Shown: positions 1-6,390 of the stretch, piece after piece | How positions within the stretch are numbered: the first letter of the stretch is position 1 | How the letters are laid out: the number at the start of each line of letters is the position of its first letter | Assembly (NCBI RefSeq): GCF_002911015.1 | Contig: NZ_KZ626930.1 | Location: forward strand, 1-33,626 | Length of the DNA stretch: 33,626 nucleotides | Source: Streptomyces populi | GTDB lineage: Bacteria > Actinomycetota > Actinomycetes > Streptomycetales > Streptomycetaceae | Direction: 5' to 3' | Notes under the pieces: model-generated | The model's database searches: none | Seen by the model: only the letters and a program-made list of their open reading frames with translations | Told to the model about the DNA's origin: nothing | Program-made: the position numbers and the translations under genes

Positions 1-1
1 C

Positions 2-33
2 CGCTGGACCGCTGGACCGCTGGACCGCTGGAC
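2..33. repeat. 8-bp tandem repeat, four perfect copies
   Basis: The unit CGCTGGAC is repeated four times without a mismatch at the window edge. The array may continue to the left, outside the window. I see no gene in 1-299 apart from the ribosome binding site of the next gene, so this stretch is intergenic or the end of something upstream. Function unknown. Confidence 0.85.
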
Positions 34-299
34 AACGACCGGTACAACAAGGCCACTTCTGTTGAACCGGCCTTTAGAATCTGCCTGTCGGCCCCCTCGC
101 ACGCGCCGGCGTCCTGGCTCCGCCGTCCGGCCCCACGTCCGTTCACGACGACCGATCACCCCGTCGGCTCCCGTCCCGCCGGCTCATGGCGTCACCGCGA
201 CCGCGCCATCGCCATCCGCAGGCGCCTCCACCCGGTCGCCGTCGAGCCCAGCGCCCCTTCCGCCATCCATCCGCACGTCCGACGATCAAGGAGCACAGG

Positions 300-1199
300 A
301 TGCAGGATCGGCCCGAGGACGTCCCGGCGCAGCCCCAGGCGCAGACGCCACCTCCACCCGGCTCCACCTCCCCGCCCGCGCCCCAACCGCAGGCGCACCC
401 CCAGCCTTTACCGTCGCCAAGACCCGAACCCGTACCAGGCCCGGCACCGGCACCGGCACCGGCACCGGCACCGGCGACCAGTTACGGGCCTCCGCCCGTT
501 CATCCTCCGGCCCAGCAGTACGCGTACGGGCAACCGCCGGGCTTCCCCTCCCCGCCCGGCGGCAAGGGAACCGCCGGCCGGGCGGTGCTGTGGGCGGCGG
601 TCGGCGCGGTGGCCGCCTCCGTGTTGTGGGCCGGAGGAGTCCTCCTCCTCGGCCCGTTGGGCGACAACCCGGATCTCGCGGGGTACCGCGCCAAGGCCAA
701 TCTCTGCTCCGCGGTCGACTACACCGCCCTGAGGACCGAGTACGCCGAGGAGGACAGCTCCCCCACGCACAACTCGCTGAAGCACAAGGCGATCGACCAG
801 AGTTACTGCAGCATCTCCCTGAAGACGTCGTCCAGTTCCTCCTACTCCGACGCGTACCTCTCGGTGGAGATGGATCTGCACAAGACGACCGACCCCTCCG
901 CCGAGTTCACGGCCGTGTGGTCCGAGTACGGCCAGCGTTACGAGGACTACGAGGTGGAGGAGGTTTCCGGTTTCGGCGACGAGGCCTACCTCGTGACCGA
1001 GGACACCACGTCCGGCACGGGAACCAGTGGCAGCCGGGCGGTGATCCTCGCGGTGCGCGACGGCTGGATGACCTACCAGATGAGCTGGAGCGCTTACACG
1101 TCCTCCTACGAGACGACCACTCCGCCCGAGATCGGTGAGGTCTCGCGGTGGGTGAAGAGCGACACCCGCTCGACACTGGAGAACCTCCGGTCCGACTGA
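300..1199 (+). CDS. Proline-rich, single-pass membrane-anchored protein of unknown function
   Basis: The 299-residue protein starts at the ATG at 300, preceded by AAGGAG at 289-296. Residues 1 to about 85 are a proline/alanine/glutamine-rich, presumably cytoplasmic segment. It contains an alternating Pro-Ala run encoded by a GGCACC hexamer repeat near 440-475. A single hydrophobic segment of about 26 residues (near residues 95-122, rich in Val, Ala, Leu, Trp) follows. The remainder is a hydrophilic, Ser/Thr/Tyr/Glu-rich domain that would lie outside the cell and contains two cysteines. This layout is common among streptomycete envelope sensor or substrate-binding-like proteins, but I do not recognise the outer domain. 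Longer ORFs from 62 or 186 lack a good ribosome binding site. Confidence 0.8.
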   Translation: MQDRPEDVPAQPQAQTPPPPGSTSPPAPQPQAHPQPLPSPRPEPVPGPAPAPAPAPAPATSYGPPPVHPPAQQYAYGQPPGFPSPPGGKGTAGRAVLWAAVGAVAASVLWAGGVLLLGPLGDNPDLAGYRAKANLCSAVDYTALRTEYAEEDSSPTHNSLKHKAIDQSYCSISLKTSSSSSYSDAYLSVEMDLHKTTDPSAEFTAVWSEYGQRYEDYEVEEVSGFGDEAYLVTEDTTSGTGTSGSRAVILAVRDGWMTYQMSWSAYTSSYETTTPPEIGEVSRWVKSDTRSTLENLRSD

Positions 1200-1321
1200 C
1201 CGGCGGCGGCCCGGATCCTGTCCGTCGCCTCTCAGGAGCACACCGGACCACCGACCGGGCGTCCCGGCCGCGTGACAAGTGTCCCCGCTCCCCCGCGGCC
1301 CGCCCCGCCGGTTCCGGGCGT

Positions 1322-1470
1322 CGAAAAAGCCCCTGTCCCGCACGACACGGGACAGGGGCTTCGCAGAGCGCCGGGCAGGCCTTGCACCTGCATTTCCCCG
1401 CAGGAAGCGGGGCGTCTTTCCTTGGACCACCAACGCATCACCGAGCAGCGGATTCCCGCCGACCAGCTCA
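1322..1470 (-). ncRNA. Candidate small non-coding RNA, about 150 nt, four stem-loops
   Basis: Reading the minus strand, a -10-like TATGAT lies at 1482-1477, so transcription would begin near 1470. The transcript can form a hairpin CGGCGG-GAAT-CCGCTG (1461-1446), a hairpin CCCCGC-TTCCT-GCGGGG (1412-1396), a hairpin GCAGG-TGCAAGG-CCTGC (1391-1375) and finally a 14-bp stem followed by five T residues (1361-1324). No open frame of any quality is present. A -35 box at standard distance is poor; GTGACC lies at a short 14-bp spacing. Several conserved Streptomyces small RNAs of this size are known, and this may be one of them, but I cannot identify it from sequence alone. It does not fit a tRNA (no T-loop motif), SRP RNA or RNase P RNA. 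Confidence 0.55.
1324..1361 (-). terminator. Intrinsic terminator, minus strand
   Basis: A perfect stem (1327-1340 paired with 1348-1361, loop of seven bases) is followed on the minus strand by TTTTT. This is the classic Rho-independent form, with a real U-tract, which is unusual in such GC-rich DNA. No protein gene ends just upstream on that strand, so it most likely ends the small RNA. Confidence 0.85.
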
Positions 1471-1476
1471 AGATCG

Positions 1477-1482
1477 ATCATA
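1477..1482 (-). promoter_or_regulatory. -10 box TATGAT for the small RNA candidate
   Basis: TATGAT on the minus strand is a good match to the actinobacterial TANNNT consensus. It sits about 120 bases before the intrinsic terminator. The -35 region is weak. Confidence 0.4.
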
Positions 1483-1616
1483 GCGCACCGCCCGGCGGTC
1501 ACGGCACGCCGCCAGGAAGCCCCCGGCAAGGTGCCGACCGGGCCGGTCGTCGTGCCGAAGGGGGTGACGGGGGCGAGGGCTGGTCACGGCCGGATCCCGG
1601 TGCCACGATCGGCTTC

Positions 1617-2420
1617 ATGACCCAACCAACCTTGGCAGGGCTGGCGTTGACGGTCACCGCCGGCGTCTACGTCGTGCTCGGCATCGCGTGGTCACTGCGT
1701 GCCTACGGCGACCGCAGGAGCGCCGCGCGCCTCGGCTCGCTGGACATCGACCCGTACCACGCCATGGCCGCGGCGGGTCGCCCGGAAAACGTCGACGAGG
1801 CCGCGGCGGCCGTGCTGATCGCGTCCGGCGCGGCGCTCGTCGATGACGAGGGGATCATCACCGTCACCTCCGACCGGGGCGAGGGTCACCGCCGGCCGGA
1901 ACACCCGCTCCCCGCCGCCCTGCTGGACGCCCTCGACCGGAAGGCCGGCAGCGCGTCCCTCCGCGGAATCGTCCACGACGCGGAACTGTGCCGGGCCCGA
2001 GCGGCCTATCTGCGCGCCCGGGACGCCGAGACACTCGGCCGGTCCGGCCGCCGGAAGGACCACGTCAAGGGCATCGCGATCCTGACCATGGCGTTCCTCA
2101 CCCTGTTCTACGCCGTTCAGATCATCTTCCTGCGCGAGGAACTCGCCCCGCACGGGGTGGTGGAAAGCCTGTTCGCCGCCCTCTTCCTCCTGGTCCTCTG
2201 GCTGATGATCTGCGTCCCCATGGTCTGGCTCGTGATCAGGTTCTGGCCCGACCGCCGCGACCCCTTCCGTGAACACTGCGCCAAGCTGCCCCTGCACCCC
2301 GCCCTGGCCGCCCTCGACGACCACCGGCGTGGCCGGCTGCGCGAGAGCGTCCTCCACAAGGAGGAGTGGGAGAAGGAGCGCGAACGCCGGGTGGACGTGG
2401 ACACCCCGGACGCCTTCTAG
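1617..2420 (+). CDS. TIGR04222-like membrane protein
   Basis: The 267-residue protein starts at the ATG at 1617, placed just before the first hydrophobic segment (residues about 5-25). A cytoplasmic domain of about 110 residues follows. It has a DPYxxAxxAGxPxxVxxAAxA pattern near residues 43-65 and a HPLPxAxLxAL pattern near 95-106. These resemble the TIGR04222 domain of actinobacterial membrane proteins. Two further membrane segments (about 150-170 and 182-208) and a basic/acidic C-terminal tail complete it. In family members the domain is of unknown function. No strong Shine-Dalgarno sequence is seen before the ATG. The frame extends upstream to 1272, but the upstream part is proline-rich and overlaps the small RNA, so I reject it. 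The TIGR04222 link is tentative. Confidence 0.7.
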   Translation: MTQPTLAGLALTVTAGVYVVLGIAWSLRAYGDRRSAARLGSLDIDPYHAMAAAGRPENVDEAAAAVLIASGAALVDDEGIITVTSDRGEGHRRPEHPLPAALLDALDRKAGSASLRGIVHDAELCRARAAYLRARDAETLGRSGRRKDHVKGIAILTMAFLTLFYAVQIIFLREELAPHGVVESLFAALFLLVLWLMICVPMVWLVIRFWPDRRDPFREHCAKLPLHPALAALDDHRRGRLRESVLHKEEWEKERERRVDVDTPDAF

Positions 2421-2497
2421 GCCGCCGACGACAGAGGGGTCCCCGGTGCTCCACCTCGCGGCCACCCCTGTCCGGGCCGGGCCACGGCCCCCGTCGG

Positions 2498-2569
2498 CCC
2501 TGATCCGCGGAAGGCCTGCCACCCTGGTCCGCGGAAGGCCCGCCGCCCTGGTCCGCGGAGGGTCAAAGG
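2498..2569. repeat. 24-bp tandem repeat, three imperfect copies
   Basis: Units at 2498-2521, 2522-2545 and 2546-2569 share the core CCCTGRTCCGCGGARGG. The third unit is degenerate at its end and runs over the stop codon of the LysR gene. Function unknown. Confidence 0.75.
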
Positions 2570-3474
2570 CTCCTCCATTCCCGTGCCTCCCGGGCCAGGT
2601 GTTCCCATACGGCAGCCAGGGCCGGGCTCGCCGACGTGTCGCGGCGGGACGCGAGGTACAGGGTGTTCAACGGCTCGACCTCGGGCCGGTGCATCTGCAC
2701 CACATGACCTGCGGCCAGTGCCGGAGCGGCGAGGTAGCGGGGCAGTACGGAGATGCCCATGCCGGACACCACCGCGGCCAGCACGGCGCGCAGGTCCGGG
2801 ACGACGACCGCGACCTGATTGGGCGGCCGCCGCCCGAACTCGCTGCGCCAGTAACGCCGGATGATCGGGAGATCGGCCGCGTAAGCCACCAGCGGCATGT
2901 GGGACAGCGCGGCGACCGGGTCGTCGGCCAGCCGCTCCTGGTCGACGGTGTGCGCCAGCGCGGGCGGCCCCACCAGCAGGAACTCCTCGTCCACCAGCGG
3001 CGTCACCGACAGCTCCTTCCGCTGGGGACGAACCGCGGAGACCACCAGGTCGAGTCTTGCCGCCGTCAGCGCCGTCAGCAGTTCCTCGGCCAGGCCCAGC
3101 GTCACCCGGATCCGGAGCCCCCGGGCGGAGAGCGGCGCCAGGGCGGGGATCACCTGGAGGGACATCAGCTCGGCCGCCCCGCCGAGGTGGACCGTGCCCT
3201 GCAGCATGCGCTCCTCGCCCGAAGGGGTCAGCGCGGTACGCAGCCCGTCGACGTGCAGGCCGACACGGGCGGCCAGCGCCGCCGCCCGTGGTGTCGGCTG
3301 GGCGCCTTTGCTCGACCGGACGAACAGCGGCTCGCCCAGTTGCTCCTCGAGGCGGGCCAGCTGACCCGTGACGGCCGGCTGGCTCACCCCCAGCCGCGCG
3401 GCCGCCGCGGACAGCGAGCCGGTGCGATAGATCTCGAGGAACGTCGCCAGTAGGTCCAGGCCGGGCAAGGGCAT
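2563..3474 (-). CDS. LysR-family transcriptional regulator
   Basis: The 303-residue protein has a classic LysR N-terminal winged HTH. The region around residues 10-60 reads FLEIYRTGSLSAAAARLGVS, then a QPAVTGQ recognition helix, then LARLEEQLGEPLFVR. A substrate-binding effector domain follows from about residue 90. The gene is divergent from the DJ-1/PfpI gene at 3746, the usual arrangement for a LysR regulator and its target. The 271-bp gap holds two inverted repeats described separately. By family behaviour it would bind the gap and both repress itself and control the neighbour in response to a small ligand. The ligand cannot be predicted from sequence. Confidence 0.93.
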   Translation of the reverse strand: MPLPGLDLLATFLEIYRTGSLSAAAARLGVSQPAVTGQLARLEEQLGEPLFVRSSKGAQPTPRAAALAARVGLHVDGLRTALTPSGEERMLQGTVHLGGAAELMSLQVIPALAPLSARGLRIRVTLGLAEELLTALTAARLDLVVSAVRPQRKELSVTPLVDEEFLLVGPPALAHTVDQERLADDPVAALSHMPLVAYAADLPIIRRYWRSEFGRRPPNQVAVVVPDLRAVLAAVVSGMGISVLPRYLAAPALAAGHVVQMHRPEVEPLNTLYLASRRDTSASPALAAVWEHLAREAREWRSL

Positions 3475-3480
3475 CTCCGT

Positions 3481-3529
3481 CCATCACTGATCTTATGGGC
3501 CACTCCTGTCGATCAAATCCTAGTGATGG
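3481..3529. promoter_or_regulatory. Inverted repeat before the LysR gene
   Basis: CCATCACT (3481-3488) and AGTGATGG (3522-3529) form perfect 8-bp arms 33 bp apart, directly upstream of the LysR start. The spacing suits a two-site or looped operator for the LysR protein. This is inference from position and symmetry only. Confidence 0.4.
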
Positions 3530-3601
3530 ATTCGACGGTCGGGGCACGACCGCCGATCATGCGGGGCCGTGCCGCGCCCACGGGGAACGGGTCATCCGGA
3601 T

Positions 3602-3619
3602 CCATAACTCTTCTTATGG
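3602..3619. promoter_or_regulatory. LysR-type operator candidate CCATAA-N6-TTATGG
   Basis: Perfect 6-bp arms are separated by six bases. The element contains an ATAA-N6-TTAT core close to the T-N11-A form bound by LysR proteins. It lies 127 bp before the DJ-1/PfpI start and stands out as AT-rich in a GC-rich region. Confidence 0.5.
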
Positions 3620-3745
3620 CACGAAAGAGCGACGGGGCATTTCCGTGATGAATCCTGGAGTTGTCCCGAACACCGCGGCACCGCGGTCCGCGGGTCACGA
3701 GCACCACCTTCCGAAGTCGTCCCACAGATAAGAGCAGGCATTCCG

Positions 3746-4450
3746 ATGTCGAAGATCCTGATGATCGTCTCAGCCGCCGACAGCTTGGTCCTGGCCGATG
3801 GATCCACCCATCCGACCGGCTTCTGGGCGGAAGAGGTCGCCGCCTCCCACAAGGTGCTGCGCGCCGCCGGAGCAGAGGTGGACATCGCCACCCCCGGGGC
3901 CGTCCGCCCGACGGTCGACGCCCTCAGCCTCGACGCTCGCGGCGGTGTGTCCGAGACCGACGCCGAGGAGTTCCGCGCCTACCTCGACAGCCTCGACGAC
4001 CAGCTCTCCAGCCCGCTGCCGCTGGCGGAGGTGCGCCTGAGCGACTACGACGCGATCTACATTCCCGGTGGCCACGCACCGATGACCGACCTCGCCCACG
4101 ACACCGGTCTCGGACGGCTCCTCGGCGAGGCCGACGCCCAGGGCAAGGTCGTCGCCGCGCTGTGCCACGGCGTCGCCGCCCTGCTCAGCGCCACGACGCC
4201 GGACGGCGGCTTCACGTTCGCGGGCCGCACCCTCACCGCCTTCGCCGACGAGGAGGAGCGTCAGGGAGGCCTGGGCGAGAACACCCCCTTCTTCCTGGAG
4301 AGCCTGCTGCGCGAGCGCGGCGCCACGGTCGAGACCGGTGCGCCGTGGAGCAACACGGTCGTCGTGGACGGCAACCTGATCACCGGACAGAACCCCCAGT
4401 CCAGCACCGCCACGGCCGAGGCCACCCTGAAGGCACTGGCCGGCCGCTGA
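3746..4450 (+). CDS. DJ-1/PfpI family (type 1 glutamine amidotransferase-like) protein
   Basis: The 234-residue protein has the DJ-1/PfpI/Hsp31 fold signatures. A TGFWAEE segment near residues 24-30 carries the conserved glutamate. A YIPGGHAP loop lies at 105-112, and the nucleophile elbow AALCHGVAAL places Cys140 with His141 next to it. Family members act as glyoxalase III/deglycases, chaperones or stress hydrolases; the exact activity cannot be told. It is transcribed away from the LysR gene, which probably regulates it. A strong stem-loop terminator follows at 4476-4518. Confidence 0.92.
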   Translation: MSKILMIVSAADSLVLADGSTHPTGFWAEEVAASHKVLRAAGAEVDIATPGAVRPTVDALSLDARGGVSETDAEEFRAYLDSLDDQLSSPLPLAEVRLSDYDAIYIPGGHAPMTDLAHDTGLGRLLGEADAQGKVVAALCHGVAALLSATTPDGGFTFAGRTLTAFADEEERQGGLGENTPFFLESLLRERGATVETGAPWSNTVVVDGNLITGQNPQSSTATAEATLKALAGR

Positions 4451-4475
4451 GCCGTACCGGGAGCGGCGCGCGACC

Positions 4476-4518
4476 GAAGGCCGCGGCGGAGGCGTGTCAC
4501 GCCTCCGCCGCGACCTTC
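4476..4518 (+). terminator. Stem-loop terminator after the DJ-1/PfpI gene
   Basis: A 13-bp perfect stem (4482-4494 with 4500-4512, loop TGTCA) extends by five more pairs beyond one mismatch. There is no T-run, as is common for streptomycete terminators. Confidence 0.75.
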
Positions 4519-4597
4519 CCGCCCCGCCGGTGGTTCCGGACGCCCAAAGCACCGCCCCTTTCCTCGACCACGTCGCGGAGCGCCACACACCCCACAG

Positions 4598-4611
4598 TTG
4601 AACATGTTCAA
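4598..4611. promoter_or_regulatory. Perfect palindromic operator over a promoter
   Basis: The 14-bp palindrome TTGAACATGTTCAA includes a good -35 (TTGAAC, 4598-4603). A -10 TACGCT follows at 4622-4627 after an 18-bp spacer. A repressor bound here would block the -35 and spacer, so the epimerase gene at 4655 is probably under negative control by a MarR- or TetR-type protein. The regulator cannot be named. Confidence 0.6.
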
Positions 4612-4654
4612 AAAACAGGGCTACGCTGATGCCGAGCGGAGCCGAGGGGGTTCG

Positions 4655-5638
4655 ATGAAGGTAGTGCTGCCCGGGGGGACCGGACAGGTGGGCGCGATTC
4701 TCGACCGTGCGCTGACGGCGGCCGGACACGAGGTCACTGTGGTGACCCGACGTCCCGTACGGGCACACCACATCGGATGGGACGGTGTCGCACTCGGCCC
4801 CTGGGCCGAGGCGGTCGACGGCTGCGACGTCGTGGTCAACCTGGCCGGACGCAGCGTCTCGTGCCGCTACACCGCCGAGAACCTGCGGGACATGATGGAC
4901 TCGCGGGTGGATTCGGCCCGGGTCGTCGGCGAGGCGATCGCCGCCGCCGCGCGCCCACCGCGCGTCTGGTTGCAGATGAGTACGGCGACGGTCTACGCCC
5001 ACCGCTTCGACGCGGCGCACGACGAGGAGACCGGGGTGATCGGCGGCTCGGAGGCCGGCGTGCCGGACTACTGGGCGTACAGCGTCGAGATCGCGAAGAA
5101 CTGGGAGCGGGCCCAGGCCGAGGCGCCGACTCCCGTGACCCGCAAGGTGGCGCTGCGCTCGGCGATGGTCATGAGCCCGGACCGGGGCGGCGTGTTCGAC
5201 GTGCTGTCGCGGCTCGCACGACTCGGACTGGGCGGTCCGGTGGCCGGCGGGGCGCAGTACGTCTCCTGGATCCACGACGAGGACTTCGTGCGAGCGGTGG
5301 AGTTCCTGATCGCCCGGGACGACATCGAGGGGGCGGTGAACCTCGCCGCACCCGGCCCCCTTCCGCAGCGCGCCTTCATGCGGGCGTTGCGCACGGCCTG
5401 GCGCGTCCCGGTCGGCCTGCCGGCGACACGTCTGATGGCCGAGCTGGGGGCGTTCGCGCTGCGTTCGGACACCGAACTGCTGCTCAAGAGCCGTCGCGTG
5501 GTGCCGGGCCGGCTGCGCGCGGCCGGGTTCACCTTCACGCACCCCGAATGGGAAAGGGCCGCCACGTCCCTCGCGCACCGGGCCAGGACGGCTCGTACGG
5601 CATCCGGACGGACCCGCGAACCGCGGCACACCGTGTAG
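4655..5638 (+). CDS. TIGR01777-family NAD(P)-dependent epimerase/reductase
   Basis: The 327-residue protein begins with a Rossmann motif, MKVVLPGGTGQVG. The middle contains SRVDSARVVGEAI and MSTATVYAH segments typical of TIGR01777/YfcH proteins. The C-terminus (RRVVPGRLRAAGFTF, about 286-300) matches the DUF1731 tail of the same family. The ATG at 4655 follows GAGGGGG and lies about 20 bases after the predicted transcription start. An alternative TTG at 4598 lies inside the palindromic operator and is unlikely. Family members are oxidoreductases of unknown substrate. The gene is convergent with the TetR gene at 5684, only 45 bp away. Confidence 0.9.
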   Translation: MKVVLPGGTGQVGAILDRALTAAGHEVTVVTRRPVRAHHIGWDGVALGPWAEAVDGCDVVVNLAGRSVSCRYTAENLRDMMDSRVDSARVVGEAIAAAARPPRVWLQMSTATVYAHRFDAAHDEETGVIGGSEAGVPDYWAYSVEIAKNWERAQAEAPTPVTRKVALRSAMVMSPDRGGVFDVLSRLARLGLGGPVAGGAQYVSWIHDEDFVRAVEFLIARDDIEGAVNLAAPGPLPQRAFMRALRTAWRVPVGLPATRLMAELGAFALRSDTELLLKSRRVVPGRLRAAGFTFTHPEWERAATSLAHRARTARTASGRTREPRHTV

Positions 5639-5683
5639 CCGGCCGGCCTCGGCACGACGCGGGTCCGCAGGCCGGTGGCGGCC

Positions 5684-6256
5684 TCAGGGCGCCTCGAGGA
5701 CCTGCATGAACCGTTCCGCGAGCGCGGCGGTGTCGATGCCGCCCGCGTCACGTCCGGACAGGACGTGGAAGAAGGCGGGGCCGATCAGGAACGCGGTCGC
5801 CTGTTCGGACGACAGGGCGGTGCCGCAGTCGGCACGAGCCGCGTCCACCACGTCGGCGGCGCTCTCCCCGAGGATGTCGCGGGAGGCGAGCAGGGCGGCG
5901 ACGTCCGGGTCGTGCTGGGCCTCTCCCATGAGGGCGCGGTAAGCCGCCCCGGCGTGGGAGTGCGCCAGGAAGGCGACCAGGGCGTCGAGGTAGGCCTCGA
6001 CGTCTTTGCGGGGGTCGTCGCTGCGGGGCACCGACAGTTCGTGCCGGGCGTCGAGGACGCTCGCCTCGTACAGGACTTCCGCCTTGCTGGACCACCAGCG
6101 GTACACGGTCTGCCGGCCCACACCGGCCCGCTCCGCGATGCCCTTCATCGTCAGCGCCGCGTAGCCGACCTCGACCAGCAGGTCGTCGACCGCGTGCAGC
6201 ACGGCGGCCCGCGCGCTCTCACTGCGGGGCCGCCCGCGCCCCTGTCCGTCCATCAT
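5684..6256 (-). CDS. TetR-family transcriptional regulator
   Basis: The protein is 190 residues when started at the ATG at 6256. The N-terminal HTH reads LTMKGIAERAGVGRQTVYRW followed by the SKAEVL segment conserved in TetR proteins. The rest is the all-helical ligand domain. A TATAGT box on the minus strand (6268-6263) ends six bases before this ATG and no ribosome binding site is present, so the mRNA is probably leaderless. The gene is divergent from the MFS exporter and most likely represses it and itself through the inverted CACCGTGYACCG sites between them. Confidence 0.93.
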   Translation of the reverse strand: MMDGQGRGRPRSESARAAVLHAVDDLLVEVGYAALTMKGIAERAGVGRQTVYRWWSSKAEVLYEASVLDARHELSVPRSDDPRKDVEAYLDALVAFLAHSHAGAAYRALMGEAQHDPDVAALLASRDILGESAADVVDAARADCGTALSSEQATAFLIGPAFFHVLSGRDAGGIDTAALAERFMQVLEAP

Positions 6257-6275
6257 GCCGCCACTATAAACGAGG

Positions 6276-6314
6276 CACCGTGTACCGCATGTGCTACTTT
6301 TACGGTGCACGGTG
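6276..6314. promoter_or_regulatory. Inverted pair of CACCGTGYACCG sites (TetR operator candidate)
   Basis: CACCGTGTACCG at 6276-6287 and its inverted copy, 11 of 12 matching, at 6303-6314 flank a 15-bp spacer in the TetR-MFS intergenic region. They lie just upstream of the TetR -10 box (6263-6268) and about 80 bp before the MFS start. Position and symmetry fit a TetR operator; the assignment is inference. Confidence 0.5.
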
Positions 6315-6390
6315 TCTCGGAAATGCTGTGACTGCCTCCGCGCGCCTCCTCCGTGCTTCGTGTACCGCCCCTGATGAAGGAACGAGAGCG

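Larger units (their letters stand above)
1200..1616. other. Gene-free stretch holding a probable small RNA
   Basis: No protein gene is supported here. The ORFs that cross it on both strands lack ribosome binding sites and recognisable products. The stretch holds the minus-strand small RNA candidate described separately (about 1322-1470) and its terminator. Confidence 0.6.

Noticed and set aside
1322..1470. tRNA, SRP RNA or RNase P RNA for the structured minus-strand region
   Set aside because: No T-loop GTTCRANYC motif or cloverleaf, no SRP domain IV loop motif, and too short for RNase P RNA. Left as an unidentified small RNA.
3770..5629. Minus-strand frame of 619 codons
   Set aside because: It lies opposite the DJ-1/PfpI and TIGR01777 genes, has no recognisable domain and crosses a terminator and a promoter.
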